Positions 1 through 10,821 of a stretch of DNA of 64,000 nt are shown piece after piece (the stretch's first letter is position 1; every line of letters starts with the position of its first letter). The position numbers were made by a program, and so were the translations under genes. The stretch spans positions 337,213,302 through 337,277,301 of the forward strand of contig NC_081413.1 of the NCBI RefSeq assembly GCF_030272615.1. The letters are read 5' to 3'. The stretch comes from Cryptomeria japonica. Taxonomy: Eukaryota; Streptophyta; Pinopsida; Cupressales; Cupressaceae. The notes beneath the pieces were generated by a model. That model saw only the letters and a program-made list of their open reading frames with translations, ran no database searches and was not told the DNA's origin.

Positions 1-2677
1 TCTCCTGGATAGGCCGAAATTCTTCCCAAACTCCCTCCAAATACTGGATTCTAAACATGAGCCCTGTTGTCCTATCATATGCTTGGACAAACTGAGTAAG
101 GAAATCATTCGCCTGTTTTCTTGCACTTTCAATCCATTTCTCCACCTCCGAAAGTGTATCTCTCGCTGCCTCATAGTGTGAATGTAGTCCTTGATCAACT
201 GCAATAGGGGAAATAAGGGTGGGATTCTCACGCCTTATCCCCACAATATACTCTCTAAGTTTGATATTCTCTTCTTTGTACTTCTCCTTCTCTTCAATCT
301 CTCTATCCAATCTTGTGCTAATCGCCCTAAGGTTATCACCAACCTCCTGAAACTCTTGCTCCCTTGTAGTACAACCAAGGGCAACTGAAGTAATCTAGAA
401 ATCCATAGGAGTAGCAATGTTCGCCGTCACACCTCCAATAGGAACAACCACCTGCGCAAGCCACATTCTTGTCTCATCTCTAGCTATGTGTGACAAGATC
501 TCAACTCTCTTAGGTTTTGGTTCCTTGTTGCTCTTAGCTAAGTAGTCATCAATGTTATCAATAGGCTGTACCTCTATCACTTTCTTACTCTTTTCCATAC
601 TCTTCATCAGCCAATCAGGAATAGCGGACATCTCCATACCATCATCGAGACACATCTTTCGATCAATCCCTCTCAATGTCGAGATAACATCATCATCATC
701 ATTAGGATTGCTCCTAGTCAAATCATCTACCTCATTTCCCAAACTAACTTCCAAGTCCAGTAGGGGATCCCGACTGATCATCATTCTCATTTGGTGGAGC
801 AGATGTCACTGTGGCATGTAAATCCTGAATATTCTTTGATAGTATCACTATGTTGGAACATTGCTGGGTCTCCTTGTTCTGTTCTGTCATTTCAACTTCC
901 TTAATTGATGAGACACTGAGAGGGGGTGAAAGAATGATAGGTGAAGGAATGATAGTCTTTTGTTTCTTCTTCTTGACCTCCTCAATCTTCTTCCCTCTGG
1001 CCTTGACTCCTCCTAGTGTGTTTTTCCTTCTCTTGGGAGCTCGACTCTCTTCATCTTTTCATAAGTGAAGGAAACACCCATATCAACTAACTTATTCATC
1101 TGAATATCTACCCATGTACGGGAGAAACTCAAGACCTCTCTCATCAATATCTTCAAATCTATCTCTTCTGATTTTGACCAATTAGGCAATAAGATCGCCT
1201 TCTTCATTTCATTTTCATACTGTGGATGCGTATGATCTTTGTCGTCGAACACCTGATCAAGAATGAGGAAAAGTCCACACTTCCTTATGAAATCCATTGA
1301 CATCCTGGACCACATTCGTCTCTTCACTGCCTGCTCGTCCTTCAGGTTGGCCCAATAATCTTCTATGTCTGCCTTGTGGATGGACTTCTCTCTCCTGATC
1401 CTTCCAACTTTCTTATTTGGATCAAATCTTTCTCTTTTCTTAAGGTTGCAAATCGATAGAATGCAAGCTCCTCACTTGCAGTGCTGGTGGCTAAGGCAGA
1501 CTGGCAAACCTCCAACGTCTTCCCAACTGAAATAGGGAATGTCATACCTGTCCTATGCTTCTCTTTCAGAATGGAATCGAACTCTAGAAACTGTCTCACC
1601 ACTTCCAATAAGATCATTCTGTTGGAAGGATACCTAGGAAGCCTATAGGGTTTGGATTGAAACCCATGAATCCTAAGGTACGTGAAAGTGGGAAACTGTA
1701 TATACCACGATCCATATTTCTCTATCAGCTCTGTTGCTTCCTTGGACAACCTCCTGTGGATTTCGCCTTGCAACATCCGCGTGATGTACATTGTGAATAC
1801 ATCATTCACTCTCTTATAATCTTCAATTCTATACATGTTCAGATGAGGATAGCACTCATAACTCCTGAATTGTCCTTGCCCATTCTCGACTTCACCTCTG
1901 CATATCAAACCTTTGAATGTAACAAACCGTGCAAGTAGGTACACCAAGTAGGAAGTCATGGCGAATGACTTGGACCGCTCTACATTCCTCAGCTGAAAGT
2001 CCAGATTGTCACTTATGATTCTAGACCAATTTATCAATGTTCCTCTAAGACAATCTTGAATGAAATAGAACATCCATCCATCGTATATTGCACCCTGCGA
2101 CACCCCCATCACTCGGTTAAATAGGAATACTAAATCACTATATTCGTCTTTGAAGTTTGTGCACATGAGTGTCTTGGGAGCCTTGGAATGATGAGGCCTA
2201 GGCTCGATCATCCACTCCTTATTCACCATGGTCTTACACTCATCCATCTTCTTCATATATCGATCTTCATATTCATATTTAGTTACATCCTTCATATCTG
2301 CTGCATGTGGAATTCCAAACACTTCAACAATCGCATCCTCAGCAAGGTAGGCAATGACAACGCCCTTAGGAGTCTTGATCATTCGGGAGCGAGGATCATA
2401 ACATCGTGCACTCTCCAGGATAAGCTCACTGCATTGTATAGACTGTGGAAATCCAACGGCTTGAAAAATACCACTCTTCATAATGTTCACATACGTTGGG
2501 AAAAGGAATTTGGCTTCCAACTCTGAACATCCGCTGTCGCATCTGGTTCAGGTTCAGGAAATGCATGTTTGTGTTCGTTATCTACTTCCATTTGAATGGC
2601 ATCTTGGATTCTGGATAGAATCCAGTTTCTAGTATCTTTTGTTGTTCTCTCCTTTCCTTAAGTCCGGACTTCGACAT
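1..2677 (-). pseudogene. Decayed retroelement-type protein, left end outside window
   Basis: A long minus-strand coding region begins at an ATG at 2677 (MSKSGLKERREQ) and can be followed through several frameshifts and stops to the left edge. The longest clean block is 2520 to 1363 (about 385 codons), followed by 1327-1013, 790-395 and 417-1. The first block contains a segment AYLAEDAIVEVFGIP, which recalls the fold-core of plant transposon-associated proteins (plant mobile domain-like). The last part is charged and helical, probably coiled coil, and includes a LREYIVGI segment. A shorter piece at 15.2-15.4 kb (MIREYIFN) looks like a distant relative of that end. No protease, reverse transcriptase or integrase motif is visible. 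I infer an accessory or gag-like protein of a conifer LTR element, now a pseudogene. The family name is not certain; the coding character is well supported by long consistent frames. Confidence 0.5.
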
Positions 2678-5062
2678 CGCACCTGTACGAAGCTTGAAGT
2701 TAGAACTTAGGAAAAATAATATTCTTAATAAAATTCCTAACTTCTTAATGATTTAGACTAATTAGGGTATGGAAATCAGGAAAATAATCCACGCTCTACG
2801 TAGATTCTCAACAATTTAAATACGAAATGTGGCAAGGTTAGGGTATAAAACCCTCATGAAATCAACACTTCCTTATACTTAGAAATTTTATGCAAATTAC
2901 AGTGCAAAGGAGTATACTGGATCAATAGTGACAAAGGAAAGGCATGAAAGATTGTGTTTTTACACAAAATTATGTCTGAGGACACCTTCCGAAGTCCACA
3001 ATGGCTGCCAACAAATCTGAAGACAACCTGCAACTAATAAATTAACCTCTCAAAACATGTTGCAATCATTTCAAATTTGATAAAAAGAAGTCTTGATGAC
3101 GAAACTAATCAAAATTCGGGAACATAGGTATGGTTGTTAATGGTTAAATTTCCGAGGACAAGCAGCCAATAATGAAGTTGCAGACCTGTGACAGCCCTCA
3201 AATGGTCTGAAAATGATCTCAAAATGCCCCCAAAATATCTCCAAATGTAAATCGCTGTAATTGTTGTTGGCTGGGCAATAAAATATAAGTCTGAAAATTG
3301 ATGATCAGCCAACAATGGAGGTCAATTAGCTGTAGTAATGGCGTCAAAACTCAGATCTGAAGTAACCACAGCAAATAGGAACAATGGCAACCACCAAGCG
3401 TGAAGGGAATCCACCAAAATATGGCACCAAACCCTTGCAAAACCAAAATCAAAATTTTCCAGCTACGGCGTCACCTCACACAAGTCTAAAAATGCCATCG
3501 AAGGCATTCCAATCTGCCAACTGGGGTCTGAGAACAGCAAGCAAGGATGGAGGCATCAATGAAAATCGCCCAAGTTGGAGAAAGAAACTCCAAACACAAA
3601 AATCGCCCCTCCACACAAAATCACTACCTCACCCAAAAATGGCAAACTTCACCAAAAAAATCGTGGCATTCAATCAACAATGGCAGCCACCAAACATGTC
3701 GCCCAGCTGGAAAAAGAAATGGCAATGGGGAAAAATTGCAGCAAGAAGAGTCTTCAATCAATCACTTTACTTGAGCACTTCCTCCAAAATCGCCAACTAT
3801 GGAGAAAATCACCCTTGCATAGACACACTTGGCAAACTCAATAATAAAATAATGCTGGCTCTCTCCCTATTTGAACTCACTTTCATCATCAAATCTCACC
3901 ACACAAGCAATGTGGGATAAAACACTTGTTCTTATACTTGCTTGGTAGAAACTGATTTGCTTCTAGAAGGTTGAAACATTAAATGCTTTTTGCAAATCAT
4001 TAATTGTTTTTTATTTTTTATTTTAAATGATCATTGCCTTTCATTAAAAAACAATTAAATGGGGCTCACCTTATTAAAATATTTCAATTTAAATCCAAAA
4101 TGGGCCAATTGGGGAAAATCGACTCCAGTAAGGATTAAAAAATCCTCACAAAAATCACTTAAAATCATAAAATATCTCCTTAGGGGAAAATCGATCCCAA
4201 TAGGGATAGAAATATCTCATTGAAAATCATCAAATGTGCATAAAATGGGGTCTAGGGGAAAATCGATCTAGGTGTGGAATGAAAAATTCCACTTAAAATT
4301 AAGTCATCACACAAAAATACCCCTCTGGCGGAAAAACGACCCCAGTCTAGATGAAAATCCAGACTCAAAACATTAGGAAATCTATCTCAGTGGAAAATCA
4401 ACTTCAGTCAGGACTGTGAGTCTGCACAAAATCCTCAAAACTTGTCACAAAATACCTGGCGGAAAATTGACCCAGGTGTGGAATCAAGACAAATGTCATC
4501 CACAATCCCATCCATACTCCTTGGTGAAAAAACGTGGGTAGTCAGGATAAATCTCGACTCTTAGTCAAAATTCAATGCATCTAGGGGAAAAACGACCCTA
4601 GTATGGATTCACAGTGGTGGAAAATCGAGGCAAGTATGGATTTCAATGGAAATCCATGTCCAATCATTAGGAAACTTCGAAACTCAATAAAACTCAACCG
4701 GACTCAGGTAAATTCATCAAAAAATGGAGCGTAACACAAGGAAATCTATGAGGATAAAGTGTGAAATCAACTTGAATAACTTCCTAGGATCGAGAAAACA
4801 ACTCCAAAAGGTCTAAAAACACCTTAGCACTTAAAATCACTGACGAGGACGTTCAAAAACACGTTAACGCTCCAAAGGGTTTACACTTAGACAAAACTAG
4901 GATCACTAAAAATCTCAATTTTCACGCGCTTGATCCTATAAAATATCTCCTTAGGGGAAAATCGATCCCAATAAAATAGCACCGAAACCTCCTAAGTTTT
5001 CTCATGTCCTTACTTAAGTCCACATATGTTGATGTCATCAACCACAAGATTGGCTCTCAACA
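2678..5062 (-). repeat. Candidate long terminal repeat or leader upstream of the decayed protein
   Basis: This gene-free stretch lies directly upstream (minus strand) of the decayed protein. Read on the minus strand it would begin at 5062 with TGTTGAGAGCC, a plausible LTR start. It carries the tandem array at 4111-4640, and a TATA-like GTATAAGAAC lies near 3935. I cannot find the matching LTR, which would be outside the window, nor a primer binding site. The low-complexity reading frames here, rich in K, N, S and P, are not convincing as genes. The LTR call is inference from position and terminus. Confidence 0.35.
4111..4640. repeat. Degenerate tandem repeat, unit about 60-73 bp, nine copies
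   Basis: The core GGGGAAAATCGAYCCCAGT recurs at about 4111, 4183, 4255, 4328, 4390, 4459, 4523, 4583 and 4617. Spacing is 72, 72, 73, 62, 69, 64, 60 and 34. In several units the core is followed by a short inverted repeat such as GGATTAAAAAATCC or GGAATGAAAAATTCC. An isolated tenth copy, including about 15 bp of identical upstream sequence, sits at about 4955. The core is better kept than the rest of the unit. Confidence 0.75.
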
Positions 5063-5130
5063 GGATGTACAAACAAGCAACTATGCAAGTATGACTCCAC
5101 CATACTTGCAGCTATGCCCATGATTCAAGG

Positions 5131-5799
5131 ATGGATACCTAGGTTGTTGGTTCGGGTTCAAAGAACCAATACGGCAAAATTTTGAAAAGGGGTTTGGGTT
5201 CGTTTGGGTTACTTGTAATCATAGCATCATGATCATACCATAACATCATATACATAAAGTTTAATATCAAAATGATAAAATATTCAAGTATCATTGTTTC
5301 AACTTTCAACAATTTAAAGTTTGATCATCAAATGGATTCTCTAATTCATCATCCTCATTCTCCTCCTCCTCATCATTGACATTGACATTAGATGAATCAA
5401 TGCCAATGCCTATGGCACTTACACTTGTACTTGCACTTTAAGTTTGCTTGCTATCTGAGTCATCAAATGCGACAAGCTGAGAAGTGAAAGCATCCAAATC
5501 ATTATGCTTTGGCTCTATATCCCAGATCTTCGTTTCCCTTTGCTTGTGTGAAATGAGCCAAGTTAATGTTTTAAAACTCTTTGAGGGTTATATTTTAATT
5601 TTTTGTGTGATGGAATTCAAAAAAAAAAAAATTTGCAAAAAAAAACAAACCGTTTTGGGCTGTCAGATCCTTGGGTTCGACTTGGTCCGAACTAGGCCTG
5701 TGAATCACGGACCCTGTCCGGACCACAACCCCGAACTAGGACCGGACCGGACCAGTACCAGGGGTCTAGGGGGCCGAACTCGGTAACCTAGATGGATAC
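5131..5799 (-). mobile_element. Non-autonomous hAT transposon, 653 bp, with 8-bp target duplication
   Basis: The element spans 5139-5791. It is flanked by perfect 8-bp direct repeats ATGGATAC at 5131-5138 and 5792-5799, the target-duplication size of the hAT superfamily. The ends are imperfect inverted repeats: the left starts CTAGGTTGTTGGTTCGG, and the complement of the right end is CTAGGTTACCGAGTTCGG. Subterminal GGTTCGG and CCGGACC motifs are repeated near both ends, as is common in hAT elements. On the minus strand, about 5510 to 5315 reads as a serine and glutamate/aspartate-rich tail containing NDEEEENEDDELENPF and one internal stop. That resembles a hAT transposase C-terminus, so this looks like an internally deleted derivative. 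Boundaries are well supported; family assignment rests on target duplication size and end structure. Confidence 0.8.
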
Positions 5800-7043
5800 C
5801 CAATAGTAGAAGCTCATAAATACTCATATAAGGTGTTCACAACACATAACATATACACATAACAGGGTAATCACATCCACAAAGGAACAAAAAGTGCTCC
5901 TTTTCCGCGCTCATTACTTAGTGTTCAAAACAACATTCTTGTACGTTATTATGCAATATAATTGTCACAAGGGTTTCTAAGAAGTTCACCCAAACATGTA
6001 TTAGAATTAACCTTTCTAGGATATAAATGGAATCCAACCATTATCTTACATTCAAGAGCATCACAATGCATCTACGCAAGCTCACTTGCACACTAGTATT
6101 TACATACTAGGCCATAATTAATCAAAACAACAATATTCCAATTCACAAGGTGGTGCATCGCAACACAACATGCAACATGGAGTGTTCTATTGTCCAATAT
6201 CATGCCAAAAATACACCAAAGTCATTTTTAACAATATTTATTAATAAACAACATATATTAAGAAGAATTCAATTAGGGCCTAAACTATTTACCCAAACAT
6301 TCTCTCATATCAATGCTAAGCACTTATTCCACATGACGATATACATAATTTGCACTAAGATACCTACTTGATCCAAAGTACAAATGCCAAATTCACATGA
6401 TGGAAGACATACTCAAATGGTCAACACTATAAGCACAATCACTTAGACATCATATATAAGGAGAAATACAATTGAGGACTCTCATCCTAAACAAGTAACT
6501 CCAATGCAACACTTTCTTTTACACACCAACATGTGCACTGCATGAAATGATAAACACCTAGTTAAGGTCACAAGGCACATGCGTTACTATTACTATTATT
6601 TCAAAAACAAATAACATTCTTTATGAATTCCATGCATATGATTTTGTCACAACCCCTTTTTTCCAAATTTCCATATGCATAACCGAGAAGTACAATGTTT
6701 CACTCAAAATGAATAACTACCATTAACATGTCTACTTTTTTAGGAAAAGATCAATGATGGCACTCAAAGTGTAATGTCCCCTACTAGGTTTAGGCATGTT
6801 TTAACCATAATTAATCTATTTCAATATACTTATGACTCAAACAAAATATATTAGGAGAAAATTCCACCTTAACATGAATCAAATCAGTGGTATTCCGCAG
6901 CTCAATCAATTAACTATTAATAAATAAATTGTTCATCTATCATACATCCATAGTTCTTTATGCAAGTGTCAAACCAATGGTAATATCTCCTATGTGAAAA
7001 CATCTCCTTTCCCAAATTTCTTAAATACTAACAGTCATAACAT
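5800..7043. other. Intergenic, nothing recognised
   Basis: AT-rich sequence without a convincing reading frame, RNA gene or element boundary on either strand. Confidence 0.6.
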
Positions 7044-7060
7044 AAAACATATATTGTTGA

Positions 7061-8715
7061 ATTCTAAGAACCTTTCTTTGGACTGGGGTTGAGGAAAAGA
7101 AGAGAATGAATTTGATTGCATGGGACAAGGTGTGCAAACCTATAAGAAAAGGAGGACTTGGTCTTAGAAGAATCAGAGATATGAATGAGTTTCTCATGGC
7201 TAAGCAGATATGGAGAGGTTATAAAACTGAGGGAGAATGGAAATTGATATGGGATAATAAGTATAAAAGACAGCTCCCGACCCTTCATAGTTTCTTCAAG
7301 GCTGAAGATATTCCGATTGATTCCAACATCTGGAAAAATGTCACTAGAACTAGAGACATAATACTCAAAGGAGTGAAATGGAAGGTGGGGAAGGGTAATT
7401 TTATTAAATTCTGAGAAGACACTTGGTTGTTAGACTCCCCCATTAGTGACAATCCTGATTGGGGCAAGTTTCAGGATTAGTGTAAGGAAAAATTTGGTAC
7501 TACTGTGGCTGACTACTCGAATTTAGGTCAGTGGAAGGACTTATCCACTGTTGATCCTTCTCTTGAGCATCTGAATAAAATTATGAATTCTATGGTGGTG
7601 GTTTATGACGAGGACGAGCTTATCTGGAAACTTACTGCTGATGGTAAATTTTCTGTCTCCTTTATTTTCAGCAATATTCTAGTCAAGAGAGTCCTTGTTG
7701 GGCTAAGGCTTGGGTGAAAGGTCTTATTCCCAAAATTAATAATTTTTTCTGGACTGTTCTTCAAAATAAGATTTTGACGATTGACAATCTCAAAACTAGA
7801 GGTTTTTGTTTGCCTAGTATTTGTCATCTTTGTATGCAGAATGAGGAAACCAGTAATCACATGTTTTTCCATTGTCCTTTCTCTGCGAATATCTGGGTTA
7901 GATGTCAGATGGGTCTTCCCTGAAGCTGTCCAAGATGTCTTCAATTCTTGGTTCCACCCTTTGAAGAACAATTCAGTTAATCTGTTATGGAAATTTGCTT
8001 TACCCCATATTTGTTAGGGAATCTGGAAAGAGAGAAATGATAGTGTTCAGAGATAAGGCCTCAAAAGCTCAAATTATTTTTGAGAAAATCAAAAGACATA
8101 TGGTGGAGAACCTCTACATAACTGGTGGAATAATGAATCCCAAAGATCAAGGTGATAACATCATTTTCAAGAATTGGAGAACAAAGGGGAGTGAAATCAT
8201 ACAATACTAATCCTAGAGAAGAGGCGAGATGGGAATGCTCCCCTCAGGGATGGATGAAAATCAATTTTGATGGCGCTTCCAAGGGTAATCCTGGCAATGC
8301 AGGGTGCGGTGTGGTGTTAAGAGATGAAGGGGGAATATGCAAAGCTATCAAATGTATTCCTATAGGTCACCAAACCAATCATGTTGCTGAGACCATTGCT
8401 GCTTATCATGGGTTGGTTCTTGCTAAAGATTCAAATTGCACTGAAGTTTGGGTTGAAGGCGATTCTTTGAACATTATTAACTGCTTGAAAAATGTTTTCC
8501 CTCCCTCTTGGTCTATACACAATGCCATCAAAACTGCGAAGGATATAAGTAAAACCTTTGAAATGTGTATTTTCACACATGCATATAGAGAAGCCAACAA
8601 GTGTGCTGACTGGGCTGCCAACCTGGCTTGCCGCTCTGACAAAATCATTGCCCTTTATGGTGAGAGTAATCTCAAGTGTGAGGCGAAATCTTTGATTGAA
8701 GTGGACCGTATCTAG
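7061..8715 (+). pseudogene. LINE ORF2 C-terminal part: zf-RVT and RNase H
   Basis: The first block (7061-7414) reads LRTFLWTGVEEKK, AWDKVCKPIRKGGLGLR and onward, the conserved stretch following the reverse transcriptase in plant LINEs. The block around 7690-7923 is the zf-RVT domain, with CHLC and the HMFFHCPF segment. The block 8152-8715 is a type I RNase H domain with the expected acidic residues in NFDGAS, HVAETIAAYHG, VEGDSLNII and CADWAAN. Damage includes in-frame stops near 7412 and 7478, a frameshift near 7660-7672, another near 7920 and a stop near 8017. Endonuclease and the reverse transcriptase catalytic core are absent because of 5' truncation. The stop at 8715 lies 35 bp before the next ORF. 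Confidence 0.9.
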
Positions 8716-8750
8716 ATGAAGCAACGTGTCTTAGCTAATTACAATTTCTA

Positions 8751-10583
8751 ATGCCTTTTCCTCATTTTTCTATGATTGATCACAACGGCTGCGAGGCTTG
8801 TTTTATTTGTCATATCATATTTACTTGGCACGGATTCTGGGTGGCTCTTCATAACAACAATAAAATTGTTAGGTTTTTTCACAGAGATCGCAGAGAAAAT
8901 AACAGAGCAGCGATAAGGAAGAATTGGATATTTAAGGATAAAATGGGGGGTAATAAAAAGAGGTTTGAATCGGTTTCTTGCTCGGATTGGAAGAAAAACA
9001 ATGAAGTCTGGGAGATTCTTCAAGAAGGAGGTTTGAATGTTTTTATGGAAAGGCTCTGTGGCAAAGACCCTATTGTCACTAAGCATTTCATAAAAAATTG
9101 TAAGAATGGTAAGGATCTTGTTGGCACCCAAATGATGCAAGTGGAAGAGGATGTCATTGCTGAAGCTACGGGTATGGTGAAAGAAGGTATGAAATTTTAC
9201 AGAGACCGAAGTTTGTCTGACAAGGCCGCGGATAGGTTTCCCGTCACAGATGGAGAAAAAAGGAAATTGGTGAAGGCAGATAATCCCTACTATTCCCCTA
9301 AGCGTATTTGCAGGCCATGGATGTTTGTGCTGTTTGCCACCATCAGCTACATTACTCTGGACAGGAGATTCACAAGGGCTTATGGGCATCACTTTGTGCT
9401 GCTCAACTACTTTCGCCATGGTGACAAGGTTAGTCTGTCTTACTATCTTGCCTGTTCTATGGATCATACTATTCGTGAAATGCAGAAAGATTCTCAAAGA
9501 GATCACGTCCTCCACCAGGGTTTAATGGTTTTAGTTTATAAGATGTTGAAGGGGAAAATTATTGAGAAACCCATTAGTAAAGGCAAACAAATTAGGGATG
9601 ATGATACTGAAAGTGAGAATAGCGGTTTCAATCTCTATTCTGAAACTGAGGGTGAGTCTGAGGATTTTAGCAACAAGGGGAAGACCAAGGGAAAGAGCAA
9701 GGGGACTGTTGTGGATTTTGACCTTTCGGACTCTGAGGATGAGTCTTTTGATGATAAAATCATAAAAAGCAAGAAGAGAAAGGGAATGGGTAAGCAAAAC
9801 CCAAAGGACCAAGAAGACCAGTAAGGGGATAAATAAGGTGAAAAGGAAGATTATTATTTCTTCTGATGAGGATTCTGAGGTTGAAAAAAAGGATAATAAT
9901 AAGGGTAAGGAGGAAAATGGAATGCTGGATGGTGACCATGGGGAGAACCTGAACACACAGAGAATGCAGAATGAGGGTTAGGAGAACAACATGGGCAATC
10001 AAAATGTCTGTCATGGTGCCATTGGTAATGACAGCATCAAGGGTTTCCGTGAGGTCATTAGCAAAATGGCAAAAGAGGTTGGTGACTTGAAGACTGATCT
10101 CAATATTATAAAAAAGGCAACTATGGGTGAGAAGCCTCTCTCTGAGAACGTTAAAAAATTAATGGTTGCTATTAACAAGGCTAAAGCAATTGAGGCAATG
10201 GTTAGTAAAATTCTGGAAACGGAAAAGAAGGTGAAAGAGCTGGAAGGGATCAAAGATGATAAGGGTCTGGAAACTAATCAGAACAATCTGGTCAATAGAG
10301 TGGATAAGATGGAGCTTACTGTGAAGAGGATTGCTGAGCAAAACTTCCAGATCCTTAAGGTGACTGTTGACCATGTTAACATGCTGATAAATAAATTTGA
10401 ACAGATTAAAGGCAAGGAGGATGAGAAAGCTCAGATTGAGAAGAAGGGTCATGAAAAAGAACAAGGGCCAACACTCGGAAACAGGTTGGTATCAAGGAAC
10501 AAGAGCTGGATGATATGAAAAACTCTGCGGTCAATATGAAGCAGATGGTGGTTCATGCAGAAGAACTCATAAGAAACATCTAG
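8751..10583 (+). pseudogene. Third ORF of the LINE, downstream of RNase H, function unknown
   Basis: A frame opens at the ATG at 8751 (a second candidate start, MGGNKKRFES, is at 8943) and runs to 9824. It continues in the next frame to 10518, with one stop near 9978, and after a further shift ends at TAG 10581-10583. Together these frames cover about 600 codons. The N-terminal 230 residues form a folded-looking domain with MQVEEDVIAEATGMVKEGMK and YITLDRRFTRAYGHHFVLLN. The middle is highly charged, alternating acidic serine-rich (DLSDSEDES) and lysine-rich blocks. The last 180 residues are heptad-like and probably coiled coil (KKVKELEGI, LVNRVDKMELTVKRIAEQ). Domain order (globular, charged linker, coiled coil) would suit an RNA- or chromatin-binding protein, but no catalytic motif is visible. 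It lies inside the target duplication of the LINE, so it travelled with it. Being downstream of RNase H is unusual for plant LINEs. Confidence 0.7.
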
Positions 10584-10809
10584 CTGTCCTTGTCCTTGTG
10601 CTGTCTCGGTGCTGTCTTTGTGCTGTCCTTAGGCTGTCTAGTGCTGTTCTCTTTGTCTTGTGATCCCTTTTTGTTTTAACTGGGATCTGTTCTTTGTATG
10701 GGTGTCCAGGCACTGTTATTTCTTGCCTCTTTAATGCTTTATCTTTCTCCTACTATGTAACAAGGTTCCGGGTTCCTTTCAAAAACCTGTTTTTAATTAA
10801 TCAAAATAG
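10584..10809 (+). other. LINE 3' untranslated region with GTGCTGTC-type repeats
   Basis: Immediately after the third ORF, short repeats of CTGTCCTT and GTGCTGTC occupy about 10586-10650. Pyrimidine-rich sequence follows, and the element ends in TTTTTAATTAATCAAAATAG at the target duplication. Confidence 0.6.
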
Positions 10810-10821
10810 AAAACATATATT

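Larger units (their letters stand above)
7044..10821 (+). mobile_element. 5'-truncated LINE with 12-bp target-site duplication
   Basis: The insertion runs from 7056 to 10809 (3,754 bp). It is flanked by identical 12-mers AAAACATATATT at 7044-7055 and 10810-10821. It starts abruptly inside the region after the reverse transcriptase core, as expected from incomplete target-primed reverse transcription, and carries a zf-RVT domain, an RNase H domain, a third ORF and a 3' untranslated region. The 3' end reads TTTTTAATTAATCAAAATAG with no long poly(A) tail. The coding regions have several frameshifts and stops, so the copy is dead. The 12-mer is AT-rich and so weaker than it looks, but it lies exactly where the 5' coding truncation and the 3' end are expected. 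Confidence 0.85.

Noticed and set aside
3384-3920. A 178-codon plus-strand frame
   Set aside because: Low-complexity lysine-, asparagine- and serine-rich composition, alternative frames equally open, and position within a probable LTR. No domain recognised.
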